From assembly GCF_019468565.1 (NCBI RefSeq), contig NZ_CP080521.1, positions 4,216,001 through 4,280,000 on the forward strand: DNA of 64,000 nucleotides, written 5' to 3'. The notes beneath the pieces were generated by a model. The model searched no databases, was not told the origin of the DNA, and was given only the letters and a program-made list of their open reading frames with translations. How positions within the stretch are numbered: position 1 is the stretch's first letter; each line of letters opens with the position of its first letter. Position numbers and translations under genes: made by a program. This DNA is from Pseudonocardia sp. DSM 110487 (GTDB lineage Bacteria > Actinomycetota > Actinomycetes > Mycobacteriales > Pseudonocardiaceae). Positions 1 to 8,510 of the stretch are shown here, one piece after another.

Positions 1-237
1 GATGGTCGTGAACGGTGCCGGGACGGGCTGCGGAATCGCGTAGTCGATGGCCACCGTGCCGGATCCGACCTGCATCGGTGCGGTGCCGGTGCCAGGCGGG
101 CGCACGCTCCAGCTGCCGGGCGCCGGTTCCCAGAAGTACTCGTCGTCGGTGAGCCCGTCGAGGCGGTCGCGTAGCTGGTGGGTCCAGTGCCAGTCGATCT
201 GATCGCGTAGCAGGGAGTTCCAGGTCTGGTCGGTCAC
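1..237 (-). CDS. DinB-superfamily protein, N-terminal part, cut by window edge
   Basis: The first 79 codons of a leftward gene that runs off the window. The start reads VTDQTWNSLLRDQIDWHW and continues with LDGLTDDEYFWEPAPGSWSV, which resembles the first helices of DinB or mycothiol-dependent maleylpyruvate isomerase-type four-helix bundles. The metal-binding histidines would lie mostly beyond the edge, so function cannot be tested here. GTG at 237 is preferred over GTG at 243 because GGGAGG sits 8 bases before it. The gene is divergent from the WYL regulator at 299, which may control it. The family is fairly clear; the substrate is unknown. Confidence 0.6.
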   Translation of the reverse strand, partial: MTDQTWNSLLRDQIDWHWTHQLRDRLDGLTDDEYFWEPAPGSWSVRPPGTGTAPMQVGSGTVAIDYAIPQPVPAPFTTI

Positions 238-269
238 GGCCACAGCCTCCCGCGAATACCGGACAGATT

Positions 270-290
270 CGTTCCGTGATTCGTGGAACG
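270..290. promoter_or_regulatory. Inverted repeat, candidate operator between DinB and WYL genes
   Basis: CGTTCC and GGAACG arms flank 9 bases; with neighbouring bases the symmetry extends to ATTCGTTCC and GGAACGAT. It lies 9 bases before the GTG start of the WYL regulator in the divergent intergenic space, so autoregulation and control of the DinB gene are plausible. This is inference from position only. Confidence 0.35.
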
Positions 291-298
291 ATGAACGC

Positions 299-1264
299 GT
301 GTCCGTGGAGGCGACCACCGAGCGGGTGCTGCGGTTGCTGGCGCTGCTGCAGCGGCGGCCGTCGTGGACCGCCGCCGAGCTCGCGGCGGAGCTGGGGGTC
401 ACCGACCGCTCGGTGCGTCGCGACGTGGAGCGGCTGCGCGCGCTCGGCTATCCCGTGCACGCGACGGCGGGAGTCGGCGGCGGTTACCAGCTCGGCGCGG
501 GCAGCCGGCTGCCGCCGCTGCTCCTCGACGAGGAGGCGATCGCGACGGCGGTCTCCCTGCGGATGGCGTCGGGCGGCACGGTTGCCGGTGCGGGTGAGGC
601 GGCTCTGCGGGCGCTCGCGAAGCTCGACCAGGTGATGCCGCCGCGGCTGCGCGCCGAGGTGCGGGCGGTGCACGGCGCCACCGAGACCCTCGTCGGCCCT
701 GGCGTCGAGATCGACGCGGAGCTGCTGGTGACGCTCGCGCGGGCGTGCCGGGACGCCGTGCGCGTCCGGTTCCGGTACGCCGCCCGCGACGGTGCGGAAC
801 GCGAGCGGACGGTGGAGCCGGTGCGGATGGTCGCCACCGCCCGCCGCTGGTACCTGATGGCATGGGACGTCGACCGCGACGGCTGGCGCACCTTCCGGCT
901 GGACCGGATGCGCGAGGTGGTCGCGACGACGTGGCGCTTCCGGCCGAGGGAGCACCCGGACCCCGTCGCCTACGTGCAGCGTTCGGTCACCGAGGCGCCG
1001 TACCGCTACCTCGCCCGAGTGCGGCTGCGCGCCAGAGCCGGTGAGGTGCGGGAACTCGTGCCGCCCCAGGTGGCACGGGTCGAGGATGATCGCGACGGGT
1101 GGTGCGTGCTCGTCGTCGGCGGGGTGGACCTGGACTGGCTCGCCGTGCACATCGCGCGGCTGGGCTTCGAGGCCGAGGTGCTGGAACCTCCGGAGCTGCG
1201 CGAGGCCGCCGCCCAGCTCGCCCGCCGCGTCGCGGCGCTGTCCTTGCCGGGGCAGACGGCCTAG
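299..1264 (+). CDS. WYL-domain transcriptional regulator (HTH_11 plus WYL)
   Basis: A 321-residue DNA-binding regulator. An N-terminal winged helix-turn-helix (about residues 5-60, with WTAAELAAELGVTDRSVRRDVERL) is followed by a WYL domain (about residues 140-210, with RRWYLMAWDVDRDGWRTFRLDRM) and a C-terminal WCX-like region to about residue 310. WYL domains bind small ligands or nucleic acids and tune transcription. The length is normal for the YafY/DeoR-like WYL class. It stands alone, divergent from a DinB gene, a common pairing in actinomycetes. The start is GTG at 299 with no clear Shine-Dalgarno sequence, so a leaderless transcript is possible; GTG at 305 is an alternative. Confidence 0.8.
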   Translation: MSVEATTERVLRLLALLQRRPSWTAAELAAELGVTDRSVRRDVERLRALGYPVHATAGVGGGYQLGAGSRLPPLLLDEEAIATAVSLRMASGGTVAGAGEAALRALAKLDQVMPPRLRAEVRAVHGATETLVGPGVEIDAELLVTLARACRDAVRVRFRYAARDGAERERTVEPVRMVATARRWYLMAWDVDRDGWRTFRLDRMREVVATTWRFRPREHPDPVAYVQRSVTEAPYRYLARVRLRARAGEVRELVPPQVARVEDDRDGWCVLVVGGVDLDWLAVHIARLGFEAEVLEPPELREAAAQLARRVAALSLPGQTA

Positions 1265-1397
1265 CTACGTCCCGGAGCGCAGGGCCGCACCGGCAGGTAC
1301 CGCGGGCGCGGTATCCGGGATCGCCTCCTGAGCGGGACGCGCCGGTATGCCCGATTCCGGATCGTGAGGACTCCGATCCGAACAAGGGAGATGCACC

Positions 1398-2063
1398 ATG
1401 GCCGTCCCCGCTTCTGCCCGGAACCGGTCCGCGCCGCAGCTCGGCGCCGCCGTCCTCGCGCCCATCGGCTTTCTCGGGGCGTTCCTCGCGGTGGGCCCGG
1501 TGTCCGGCGCGTTCGCGGACAGGCCGTTGCCGATGCCCGACGCGCCGGTCTCGGAGGTGGCCGCGTACTACGCGGCGAACCCCCTCTCGATCATGCTCAC
1601 CGCGGGTCTGCAGGTCCTCTCGGTGGCCTGTCTGGCGGTGTTCGTCGGCTTCCTCGCGCCGGCCCTGCGCGCGGTCGGCGCCGCGTGGCTGCCGCGCGTC
1701 GGCTACCTGTCCGTCGCCGCCATGGTGGTGTCGTCCGCGCTGTCGGTGACGCTCGTGATGCTCGTGACGTCGGTGACCGACGCCGCGGTCGTGGCGCTGC
1801 GCCAGGCGAACTTCTACGCGGGCGGCGTGGTCGCCGTCGTGACGCTCGGCGTGTTCGTCCTCGGCTCGGCGATGCTCCTCGGCCGCGAGCGCCTGTTCGG
1901 TGCGCCCACCCGCTGGTTCGGCCTCGTGGCAGGCGGGATCGCGGTGCTGTCCGTCCTGTCGCTGGTCATCTACCCCGCCAGCATCGCCCTCCCGGCCGGG
2001 CGGGTGCTGTCGATGGTGTGGACGATCGTCGCGGGCGTCGGCGTTTACCGGCGACTGACCTAG
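1398..2063 (+). CDS. Hypothetical integral membrane protein (about six TM segments)
   Basis: A 221-residue protein made almost wholly of hydrophobic segments, at about residues 13-35, 57-86, 95-120, 135-156, 163-185 and 190-218. It has no signal peptidase site and no catalytic motif I recognise. AAGGGAG lies just before the ATG. The 133-bp gap upstream holds no gene. The layout resembles small uncharacterised membrane proteins of the DUF4386 type, but I cannot assign the family. Its only close neighbour is the GntR gene downstream, which has its own promoter, so a functional link is not implied. Confidence 0.6.
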   Translation: MAVPASARNRSAPQLGAAVLAPIGFLGAFLAVGPVSGAFADRPLPMPDAPVSEVAAYYAANPLSIMLTAGLQVLSVACLAVFVGFLAPALRAVGAAWLPRVGYLSVAAMVVSSALSVTLVMLVTSVTDAAVVALRQANFYAGGVVAVVTLGVFVLGSAMLLGRERLFGAPTRWFGLVAGGIAVLSVLSLVIYPASIALPAGRVLSMVWTIVAGVGVYRRLT

Positions 2064-2067
2064 CCAG

Positions 2068-2079
2068 TAGGACACCTGT
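2068..2079. promoter_or_regulatory. Candidate GntR operator in its own promoter
   Basis: TAGGACACCTGT contains the palindrome AGGACACCT and lies between a weak -35 (CTGACC, 2055-2060) and a -10 (TACTCT, 2079-2084) that is 6 bases before the GTG start at 2091. A near copy (TGGGACACTTGT, 10 of 12 identical) occurs on the minus strand at 2850-2861 before the carrier gene. Confidence 0.4.
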
Positions 2080-2090
2080 ACTCTTTGACC

Positions 2091-2801
2091 GTGACCGCAG
2101 CTCCGGGGCGTCGCAGGGACGCGCTGCGTCCGTTCGCCCGCACCCGCCTCTACGAGCAGCTCGTCGAGCGATTGCTGGACCACATCCACGCCGAAGGTCT
2201 GAAGGTCGGCGACCGGCTGCCGCCCGAACGTGAGCTCGCCACCCAACTGGCCGTCAGCCGGGCGACAGTGAGCCAGGCGCTCGTCGCGCTCGAGGTCCAG
2301 GGCGTGATCGACGTCCGGCACGGCGACGGCGCGGTGATCCAGGACATCCCGGCCGACCGCCAGGTGCTCGCCGCGCTGTATGCGCGGCGGCACCGCCTCC
2401 GCGAGGTGATCGAGGCCCGCGAGGCGCTCGAGGTGAAGCTCGCCGGGCTCGCCGCGACGCGGCGCACCGAGGACGACCTCGCCGCCATCGACGCCGCGCT
2501 CGACGCGATGAACCGCGACATCGAGGGCGGCGGCCGGGGGGTGTCCGGCGACGAGCAGTTCCACGCCGCCGTCACCGCCGCGGCGCACTCGGGCCTGCTC
2601 GCCCGGCTCATGGCCGAGATCTCCGAGCTGATCCGGGAGAGCCGGATCGAGTCGCTGGCCCAGCCGGGACGTCCGCGCGAGTCCCTCGAAGCGCACCGCA
2701 AGGTCGCCGACGCCATCCGCGAGGGCGACGCGGCCGGCGCGGGCGCGGCGATGGCCGCCCACATCGAGGCGGTTTCCGACGTCGCGCTGCTGCGCGACTA
2801 G
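2091..2801 (+). CDS. GntR-family (FadR subfamily) transcriptional regulator
   Basis: A 236-residue regulator with an N-terminal winged helix (about residues 12-75: LYEQLVERLLDHI, GDRLPPERELATQLAVSR, GVIDVRHGDGAVI) and a C-terminal all-helical FCD domain (about 95-225) containing the EQFHAAV and HRKVADAI segments typical of FadR ligand pockets. FCD domains usually bind an organic acid, often with a metal. The gene precedes the carrier/CoA-transferase/carboxyltransferase genes and a similar 12-bp motif stands before both transcription units, so it is the likely regulator of that module. A -10 six bases before GTG 2091 suggests a leaderless mRNA; TTG 2085 is an in-frame alternative. Confidence 0.8.
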   Translation: MTAAPGRRRDALRPFARTRLYEQLVERLLDHIHAEGLKVGDRLPPERELATQLAVSRATVSQALVALEVQGVIDVRHGDGAVIQDIPADRQVLAALYARRHRLREVIEAREALEVKLAGLAATRRTEDDLAAIDAALDAMNRDIEGGGRGVSGDEQFHAAVTAAAHSGLLARLMAEISELIRESRIESLAQPGRPRESLEAHRKVADAIREGDAAGAGAAMAAHIEAVSDVALLRD

Positions 2802-2846
2802 TGATCTGACGTTCCTCACGTCTCTTCCCTGGGTGACGCACGTCCC

Positions 2847-2875
2847 TTGACAAGTGTCCCAGAGACCGATTGGCT
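2847..2875 (+). promoter_or_regulatory. Promoter with overlapping GntR-like operator before the carboxylate module
   Basis: A perfect TTGACA -35 (2847-2852), a 17-bp spacer and a weak TTGGCT -10 (2870-2875). The motif matching the GntR-gene operator (2850-2861, minus orientation) overlaps the -35 and would block RNA polymerase if bound. Confidence 0.45.
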
Positions 2876-2958
2876 AGGCCACTCAGCCACGCGTGATCTC
2901 AGTCAACGATGACGCGCCTCGTGTGGGCCACCCGGCCCCGGAGACCCAAGGAACGATC

Positions 2959-4263
2959 ATGGCCCCAGAGTGGTTGTCCATCATCGCGCTCGTCGCGCTG
3001 TTCGTCGTCGGCACTGTGCTGCCGATCAACATGGGAGCGCTCGGCTTCGTCGCCGCGTGGCTCGTGGGGATGTACGCCCTCGGGCTCTCCGAGCGGGAGA
3101 TCATCGACGGCATCAGCGGCGACCTGGTGCTGACGCTGGTGGGCGTCACCTACCTGTTCGCCATCGCCCGCAACAACGGCACCGTCGACCTGATCGTCCG
3201 CGGCGCCGTACGCCTCGTCGGTGGCCGGGTGGGGCTCGTCCCGTGGGTGATGTTCGCCGTCACGGCCGTCCTCACCGCGATCGGCGCCGCGAGCCCCGCG
3301 GCCTGCGCGATCGTCGGGCCGATCGCGCTCGGGTTCGCCGGCCGGCACAAGATCAGCCCGCTGATGATGGGGATGTTCGTCGTGCACGGCGCCCAGGCGG
3401 GCGGGTTCTCGCCGATCAGCATCTACGGCGTGATCACCAACTCGGTGATGCGGGAGAACGGCCTTCCCGTGAGCGAGGAGGCCATCTTCCTGGCGAGCCT
3501 GGTCTTCAACCTGGCCATCGCGGTGGTGCTGTTCCTCGCACTCGGCGGGCGCGAGCTCATGGGCAGGCGCCTCGGAACCGACGAGCTGGACGTCGAGCCG
3601 CCCCCGCCCGTGTCGGGCGGCGGGGTTGCCACGGCGCCGCCCGTGGTCAAGAACAGCCGGAAGATGCTCACCGACCAGGTCATCACCCTCGTCGCCTTCG
3701 TCGCGGTGGCCCTCGTGGCGCTCGTGTTCGAGCGGAACATCGGGTTCACCGCCATCACCGCGGCCGTGATCCTGACCGCGCTCTTCCCGAAGGAGCAGAA
3801 GGGCGCCATCAAGCAGATCGCCTGGTCGACCGTGCTGCTCGTCGCCGGCGTCAGCACGTTCGCGACGATCCTCAGCACGGCGGGCGCCCCGGAGGCGGTC
3901 GGCAACTGGGCCGCCGGACTCGGCACGGTCCTCATCGGCGCGCTGGTGCTGTGCTACGTCGGCGGCGTGACCTCGGCGTTCGCCTCCTCGACGGCGCTGC
4001 TGCCGATCATCATCCCGATCGCGATCCCGCTGATCGCCTCCGGTGACGTGAGCGCCGTCGCGGTGGTCGCCGCCCTCGCGGTGTCCTCGACGATCGTCGA
4101 CGTCAGCCCGTTCTCGACCAACGGCGCGCTGATGGTCGCCAACCGGCCGGACAGCATCCCCGAGGACCGGTTCTACAAGCAGATCCTGGGCTACAGCGTG
4201 ATCGTCACCGTCGCGGGGCCGCTGCTCGCGTGGGCCGCCCTCGTCGTCACCGGCGTGATCTGA
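2959..4263 (+). CDS. matC: MatC-type dicarboxylate/malonate carrier (SLC13-like permease)
   Basis: A 434-residue polytopic inner-membrane protein with about 11-12 hydrophobic segments. The N-terminal half resembles the MatC N-terminal domain (LPINMGALGFVAAWLVG, VTYLFAIARNNGT, AASPAACAIVGPIALGFA). A cytoplasmic loop rich in Pro and Gly sits near residues 212-232, and the C-terminal half has the paired re-entrant-like segments of the ion transporter superfamily (STALLPIIIPIAIPLIAS, SSTIVDVSPFSTNGALMVAN). The family moves C3-C4 dicarboxylates such as malonate; the exact substrate here is inferred. The ATG at 2959 is chosen for its AAGGAA ribosome site; an upstream in-frame GTG at 2893 lacks one. 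The CoA-transferase gene follows after 14 bases. Confidence 0.75.
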   Translation: MAPEWLSIIALVALFVVGTVLPINMGALGFVAAWLVGMYALGLSEREIIDGISGDLVLTLVGVTYLFAIARNNGTVDLIVRGAVRLVGGRVGLVPWVMFAVTAVLTAIGAASPAACAIVGPIALGFAGRHKISPLMMGMFVVHGAQAGGFSPISIYGVITNSVMRENGLPVSEEAIFLASLVFNLAIAVVLFLALGGRELMGRRLGTDELDVEPPPPVSGGGVATAPPVVKNSRKMLTDQVITLVAFVAVALVALVFERNIGFTAITAAVILTALFPKEQKGAIKQIAWSTVLLVAGVSTFATILSTAGAPEAVGNWAAGLGTVLIGALVLCYVGGVTSAFASSTALLPIIIPIAIPLIASGDVSAVAVVAALAVSSTIVDVSPFSTNGALMVANRPDSIPEDRFYKQILGYSVIVTVAGPLLAWAALVVTGVI

Positions 4264-4277
4264 AAGAGGTGAGCTCG

Positions 4278-5462
4278 ATGTCCGATGCTGGTCCGTTGTC
4301 CGGCACGCTGGTGGTCGACCTGTCCCGGGCGCTGGCCGGGCCGCACGCCACGATGATGCTCGGCGACCTCGGCGCACGGGTGATCAAGGTCGAGGCGCCG
4401 GGCGCGGGTGACGACACCCGCGGCTGGGGCCCGCCGTTCGTCGGCGACCCGGACGCGGAGGAGTCGACGTACTTCCTCTCGGCCAACCGCAACAAGGAAT
4501 CCATCACCCTGAACCTCAAGGCGCCCGGCGACCGGGCGACGCTGCTCGAGCTGGTCGAGCGCGCGGACGTCCTGGTCGAGAACTTCCGCACCGGGGTGCT
4601 GGACCGGCTCGGGCTCGGGTTCGACGTGCTGCACGACGTGAACCCCGGGCTGGTCATCCTCTCGATCACCGGCTTCGGGCACGACGGTCCCGAGGGCGGC
4701 CGGGCCGGGTACGACCAGATCGCGCAGGGCGAGGCGGGCCTGATGTCGCTGACCGGGTCTGGCCCGGACGATCCGCAGAAGGTCGGCACCCCCATCGCCG
4801 ACCTGCTGGCCGGCATGTACGGCGCCTACGGAGCCCTTGCCGCGCTGATCGAACGCGCCCGCACCGGTGCGGGCACCGTGGTGCGCACCTCGCTGCTCGC
4901 TGCCACCGTCGGCGTGCACGGGTTCCAGGCCACCCGGTGGACCATGGCCGGCGAGGTCGGGCGGGGGCAGGGCAACCACCACGCGTCCATCGCGCCGTAC
5001 GGGCTGTTCCGCTGTGCCAACGGCGCGGTGCAGATCGCCGTCGGGAGTGAAGGGCTCTGGCAGCGGTTCTGTGCGGCCTTCGACATCGACGCCGAGATGT
5101 CCGGCTTCGCCACCAACCCGGAGCGGGTCGCCCACCGCGAGAAGCTCGTCGACGTCATCGAGGACGCCTTCGGGCGGTGGACGGCCGCCGACCTGCTCGC
5201 CCGGCTCGCCGAGGCAGGCGTCCCCGCGGGCAAGGTACGGACCCTCGACGAGGTGTACGCGTGGGAGCAGACCCACAGCCAGGGGCTGCTCATCGACGTC
5301 GACCACGCGACACTGGGTCCCGTGCAGCTCGCGGGCCCGCCGCTGCGGTTCTTCGACCGGGACGGCCGGGAAGTCACGAGGACGGCGCACACGGCGCCGC
5401 CCACGCTCGACGGTGACGGGGCCTCGGTCCGTGCCTGGCTCGCGGGAACGGAGCGGCGATGA
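4278..5462 (+). CDS. CaiB/BaiF family (class III) CoA-transferase
   Basis: A 394-residue cytoplasmic CoA-transferase. It begins LSGTLVVDLSRALAGPHATMMLGDLGARVIKVE, the standard family opening, and carries the large-domain motif RNKESITLNLK. The catalytic Asp that forms the aspartyl-CoA anhydride is expected in the GYDQIAQGEAGLMSLTG region (about residues 150-166, GYDQ). The length is typical. AAAGAGGTGAGC gives a good ribosome site before ATG 4278. The stop overlaps the next start by ATGA at 5459-5462. Between a dicarboxylate carrier and a carboxyltransferase it most plausibly puts CoA on the imported acid; the CoA donor cannot be read from sequence. Confidence 0.85.
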   Translation: MSDAGPLSGTLVVDLSRALAGPHATMMLGDLGARVIKVEAPGAGDDTRGWGPPFVGDPDAEESTYFLSANRNKESITLNLKAPGDRATLLELVERADVLVENFRTGVLDRLGLGFDVLHDVNPGLVILSITGFGHDGPEGGRAGYDQIAQGEAGLMSLTGSGPDDPQKVGTPIADLLAGMYGAYGALAALIERARTGAGTVVRTSLLAATVGVHGFQATRWTMAGEVGRGQGNHHASIAPYGLFRCANGAVQIAVGSEGLWQRFCAAFDIDAEMSGFATNPERVAHREKLVDVIEDAFGRWTAADLLARLAEAGVPAGKVRTLDEVYAWEQTHSQGLLIDVDHATLGPVQLAGPPLRFFDRDGREVTRTAHTAPPTLDGDGASVRAWLAGTERR

Positions 5463-6907
5463 TCCGCACTCACCTGCGCGCCAGCGAGCTGATCGAGCTG
5501 GTCCTCGGCGACACCTTCGTCAGCTGGGACACACCCGTGGACCTCACCGGGTTCGAACCCGAGTACGCGGCGCAGCTCGTGGCGGCACGGGAACGGGCCG
5601 GCACCGACGAGGCCGTCGTGACGGGCGCGGGCACGATCGACGGCACCGGCGTCGCCGTGATCGCAGGCGAGTTCGCCTTCATGGGCGGGTCGATCGGGCG
5701 CGCCACCGCACGCCGGATCGTCGCGGCGGTCCGCAGGGCAACCCGGGATCGCCTTCCCCTGCTCGTCGCCACCGCATCCGGCGGCACCCGGATGCAGGAG
5801 GGCACTCCCGCGTTCGTCGAGATGATCTCGATCTCGAAGGCCATCGTGGCGCACAAGGCCGCGGGCTTGCCCTACCTCGTCTACCTGCGCAATCCGACGA
5901 CCGGCGGCGTCTTCGCGTCGTGGGGGTCGCTCGGGCACGTCACGGTCGCGGAGCCGGGTGCGCTCATCGGCTTCCTCGGCCCGCGCATCGTCGAGGCGCT
6001 CACCGGCAAACCGTTCCCGAGCGGTGTCCAGGTGGCCGAGAACCTCGTCGCGAAGGGCGTCATCGACGGTGTCGTGGCGCCGGAGGAACTGGCGACGGTG
6101 GCCCGGCGAGTGCTGCGGCTCCTCACACCCCACAGCGCGGCACCCCGCGCGGCCGAACCCGCCCCGCCGCCGCGGCGTACCACGTCGACATGGGAGTCGG
6201 TGCTGCTGACCCGGCGCCCGGACCGCCCCGGCGTCCGCGACCTGCTGCGGATCGGCGCCGACGACGTCATCCCGCTCAGCGGCACCGGCGACGGCCAGCG
6301 CGACGCCGGGTTGCTGCTCGCGCTGACCGCGTTCGACGGCGTGCCGTGCGTCCTGGTGGGCCAGGACCGCCGCCATCAGACCCCCGAGCGGCCGCTCGGG
6401 CCGACCGCGCTCCGCGAGGCGCGCCGGGGCATGCGGCTCGCCGAGGAGCTACGCCTCCCGCTCGTCGCCGTGATCGACACACCGGGTGCAGCGCTCTCCC
6501 CGCGCGCCGAGGAGGGCGCGCTCGCCGGGGAGATCGCGCGCTGCCTCGCGGACATGTCCGGACTGTCGGTGCCGTCGGTGTCGGTGCTGCTCGGACAGGG
6601 CAGCGGGGGAGCCGCCCTTGCGCTGCTGCCGGCCGACCGCGTGATCGCCGCCGAGCACGCGTGGCTGTCGCCGCTGCCCCCCGAGGGTGCCAGCGCCATC
6701 CTCCACCACGACATCGCTCACGCACCGCAGATGGCCGAGCGGCAGAAGGTGAGCTCCTTCGACCTGCTCGACGAGGGCATCGTGCACGTCGTGGTGCCGG
6801 AACGCCCCGCAGCCCACGAGGACCCCGAGGCGTTCGCGCACGCCATGGTCGCGGCCTGCGTCGCCGCCATCCGGGACGCGACCCGAGATCGGCGTTCAGC
6901 CACGTAG
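5459..6907 (+). CDS. accD3: AccD3-like fused acyl-CoA carboxyltransferase (beta plus alpha)
   Basis: A 482-residue fusion of an AccD-like half (about 1-235: ASGGTRMQEGTPAFVEM, NPTTGGVFASWGSLGH, EPGALIGFLGPR) and an AccA-like half (about 255-470: GPTALREARRGMRLAEEL, DTPGAALSPRAEEGAL, GQGSGGAALALLPADRVIA, PPEGASAIL). Both crotonase-type oxyanion motifs are visible. There is no N-terminal zinc ribbon. It closely resembles mycobacterial AccD3, whose role is not settled. Carboxyltransferases normally need biotin carboxylase and biotin carrier partners, and neither gene is here. Homologous enzymes in malonate decarboxylase (MdcD/MdcE) work without biotin, so malonyl-CoA decarboxylation is a fair alternative. 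Translation is coupled to the CoA-transferase. Confidence 0.8.
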   Translation: MIRTHLRASELIELVLGDTFVSWDTPVDLTGFEPEYAAQLVAARERAGTDEAVVTGAGTIDGTGVAVIAGEFAFMGGSIGRATARRIVAAVRRATRDRLPLLVATASGGTRMQEGTPAFVEMISISKAIVAHKAAGLPYLVYLRNPTTGGVFASWGSLGHVTVAEPGALIGFLGPRIVEALTGKPFPSGVQVAENLVAKGVIDGVVAPEELATVARRVLRLLTPHSAAPRAAEPAPPPRRTTSTWESVLLTRRPDRPGVRDLLRIGADDVIPLSGTGDGQRDAGLLLALTAFDGVPCVLVGQDRRHQTPERPLGPTALREARRGMRLAEELRLPLVAVIDTPGAALSPRAEEGALAGEIARCLADMSGLSVPSVSVLLGQGSGGAALALLPADRVIAAEHAWLSPLPPEGASAILHHDIAHAPQMAERQKVSSFDLLDEGIVHVVVPERPAAHEDPEAFAHAMVAACVAAIRDATRDRRSAT

Positions 6908-6916
6908 CCTCGGGGA

Positions 6917-8368
6917 ATGACCGTCAGCGCCGGACCGCTGCTGGAGTTCGACCACTCCTTCGCCCGCGAACTGCCCCGCCTGTCGGTGCCGTGGACGGCG
7001 GCACCGGTGCCGTCGCCCGCCCTACTGGTGCTCAACACGGAGCTGGCCGGTGAGCTGGGGCTCGACGCGGAGGCGTTGCGGACGCCTGCGGGTGTCGCGC
7101 TCTTCGTGGGTGCCGGGGTTCCGGAGGAAGCGCGGCCCGTGGCGCAGGTGTACGCGGGCCACCAGTTCGGCGCTTACCAGCCGCGGCTCGGCGACGGGCG
7201 GGCGCTGCTGCTCGGCGAGCTCGTCGACCGCGACGGGCGGCGGCGTGACCTGCACCTGAAGGGCTCGGGACGCACCCCGTTCGCGCGCGGCGGGGACGGC
7301 AAGGCCGCGGTCGGGCCGATGCTGCGGGAGTACGTGATGGGGGAGGCGATGCACGCGTTGGGCATCCCCACCAGCCGGGCGCTCGCGGTCGTCGCCACCG
7401 GCGACCGGGTCGTGCGGGAGACGCTCTTGCCCGGTGCGGTGCTCGCCCGGGTCGCGGCCAGCCACCTGCGGGTCGGCACGTTCCAGTACGCGGCGGGCGA
7501 CCCGGAGATCGTCCGGCAGCTGGCGGACTATGCGATCGCGCGCCACCACCCGGACGTCGCCGAGGCGGCGAATCCCTATCTCGAGTTCTACCGGCAGGTC
7601 GTCGACGCGCAGGCCTCGCTGGTGGCGCGCTGGATGCTCGTCGGGTTCGTGCACGGCGTCATGAACACCGACAACACCACGATCTCCGGGGAGACCATCG
7701 ACTACGGCCCCTGCGCGTTCATGGACGCCTTCGACCCCGGCACGGTCTTCAGCTCGATCGACCACGGCGGCCGCTATGCCTACGGCAACCAGCCCGGCAT
7801 CGCCCAGTGGAACCTCGCCCGGCTGGGCGAGACGCTGCTGCCGCTGATCGACGAGGACCTGGACGCGGCGGTCGGCGCCGCCACCGAGGTCGTGAGCTCG
7901 TTCGTCGAGCGGTACGACGCGCACTGGGCGAGCGGCATGGCCGCGAAGCTCGGCCTCGAGACACCGGACGCGGCACTGTTCCGGGACCTGCTCGTCCTGC
8001 TGCACGACCAGCGCGTGGACTTCACGCGGTTCTTCCGGGCGCTGTCGGCGCAGCTGCGGGGTGGCGAGGCGCGGTCGCTGTTCGTCGAGCCGGACGCGTT
8101 CGACGCGTGGGCGGCGCGGTGGGAGGCCCTGCTGCCCCCGGACCGCGGGGCCGTCGCGGCGGCGATGGACCGGGTCAACCCCGTCTACATCCCGCGCAAC
8201 CACATCGTGGAGGAGGCGCTGACCGCGGCAACCGAGGGGGACATGGCGCCGTTCCACCGCCTCCTCGAGGTCGTCGCGAGCCCGTTCGACGAGCGGGCCG
8301 GGCTGGACCGCTACGCCGAACCGGCGCCGGCGGGCAGCCGCGCCCACGTCACCTACTGCGGCACGTGA
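6917..8368 (+). CDS. selO: SelO family protein adenylyltransferase (YdiU/UPF0061)
   Basis: A 483-residue pseudokinase-fold enzyme that transfers AMP from ATP to protein side chains and is linked to redox stress in other bacteria. Family motifs are clear: AQVYAGHQFGAYQPRLGDGRA (about 76-96), the LKGSGRTPFARGGDGKAAVG loop (about 114-133) that holds the nucleotide, REYVMGEAMHALGIPTSRAL, and the metal-binding region VHGVMNTDNT (about 246-255) with DYGPCAFMD. The length matches the family. A TAGCCT -10 at 6905-6910, six bases before the ATG, suggests a leaderless transcript. The usual C-terminal selenocysteine of animal SelO is absent, as normal in bacteria; the protein ends TYCGT. Confidence 0.9.
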   Translation: MTVSAGPLLEFDHSFARELPRLSVPWTAAPVPSPALLVLNTELAGELGLDAEALRTPAGVALFVGAGVPEEARPVAQVYAGHQFGAYQPRLGDGRALLLGELVDRDGRRRDLHLKGSGRTPFARGGDGKAAVGPMLREYVMGEAMHALGIPTSRALAVVATGDRVVRETLLPGAVLARVAASHLRVGTFQYAAGDPEIVRQLADYAIARHHPDVAEAANPYLEFYRQVVDAQASLVARWMLVGFVHGVMNTDNTTISGETIDYGPCAFMDAFDPGTVFSSIDHGGRYAYGNQPGIAQWNLARLGETLLPLIDEDLDAAVGAATEVVSSFVERYDAHWASGMAAKLGLETPDAALFRDLLVLLHDQRVDFTRFFRALSAQLRGGEARSLFVEPDAFDAWAARWEALLPPDRGAVAAAMDRVNPVYIPRNHIVEEALTAATEGDMAPFHRLLEVVASPFDERAGLDRYAEPAPAGSRAHVTYCGT

Positions 8369-8510
8369 GTGGATCCGTGGCGTGTCATGTGCTGTCGCCA
8401 CGGGGCGAGGGCGACATCGGTGGCGGCGCGGATCGCGGCCTTCAGCGTGGCGGGGTCGGCAGGCTGGTCGGCGCCCTCGACCAGGTGCCGGGCGATCTGG
8501 CGCCCCCGTC

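Noticed and set aside
987..2819. Very long minus-strand open frame opposite the WYL, membrane-protein and GntR genes
   Set aside because: It is Arg/Gly/His rich without any family motif and is the antisense of well-supported genes. High GC makes such shadows common; similar frames opposite the carrier (2899-4377) and ligase (15432-16718) were dropped for the same reason.
8353..8505. Minus-strand open piece reading RQIARHLVEGADQPADPATL and on to a TAG after selO
   Set aside because: It has coding-like composition and could be a gene remnant, but an in-frame TGA lies just upstream, there is no start codon, and I recognise no family.
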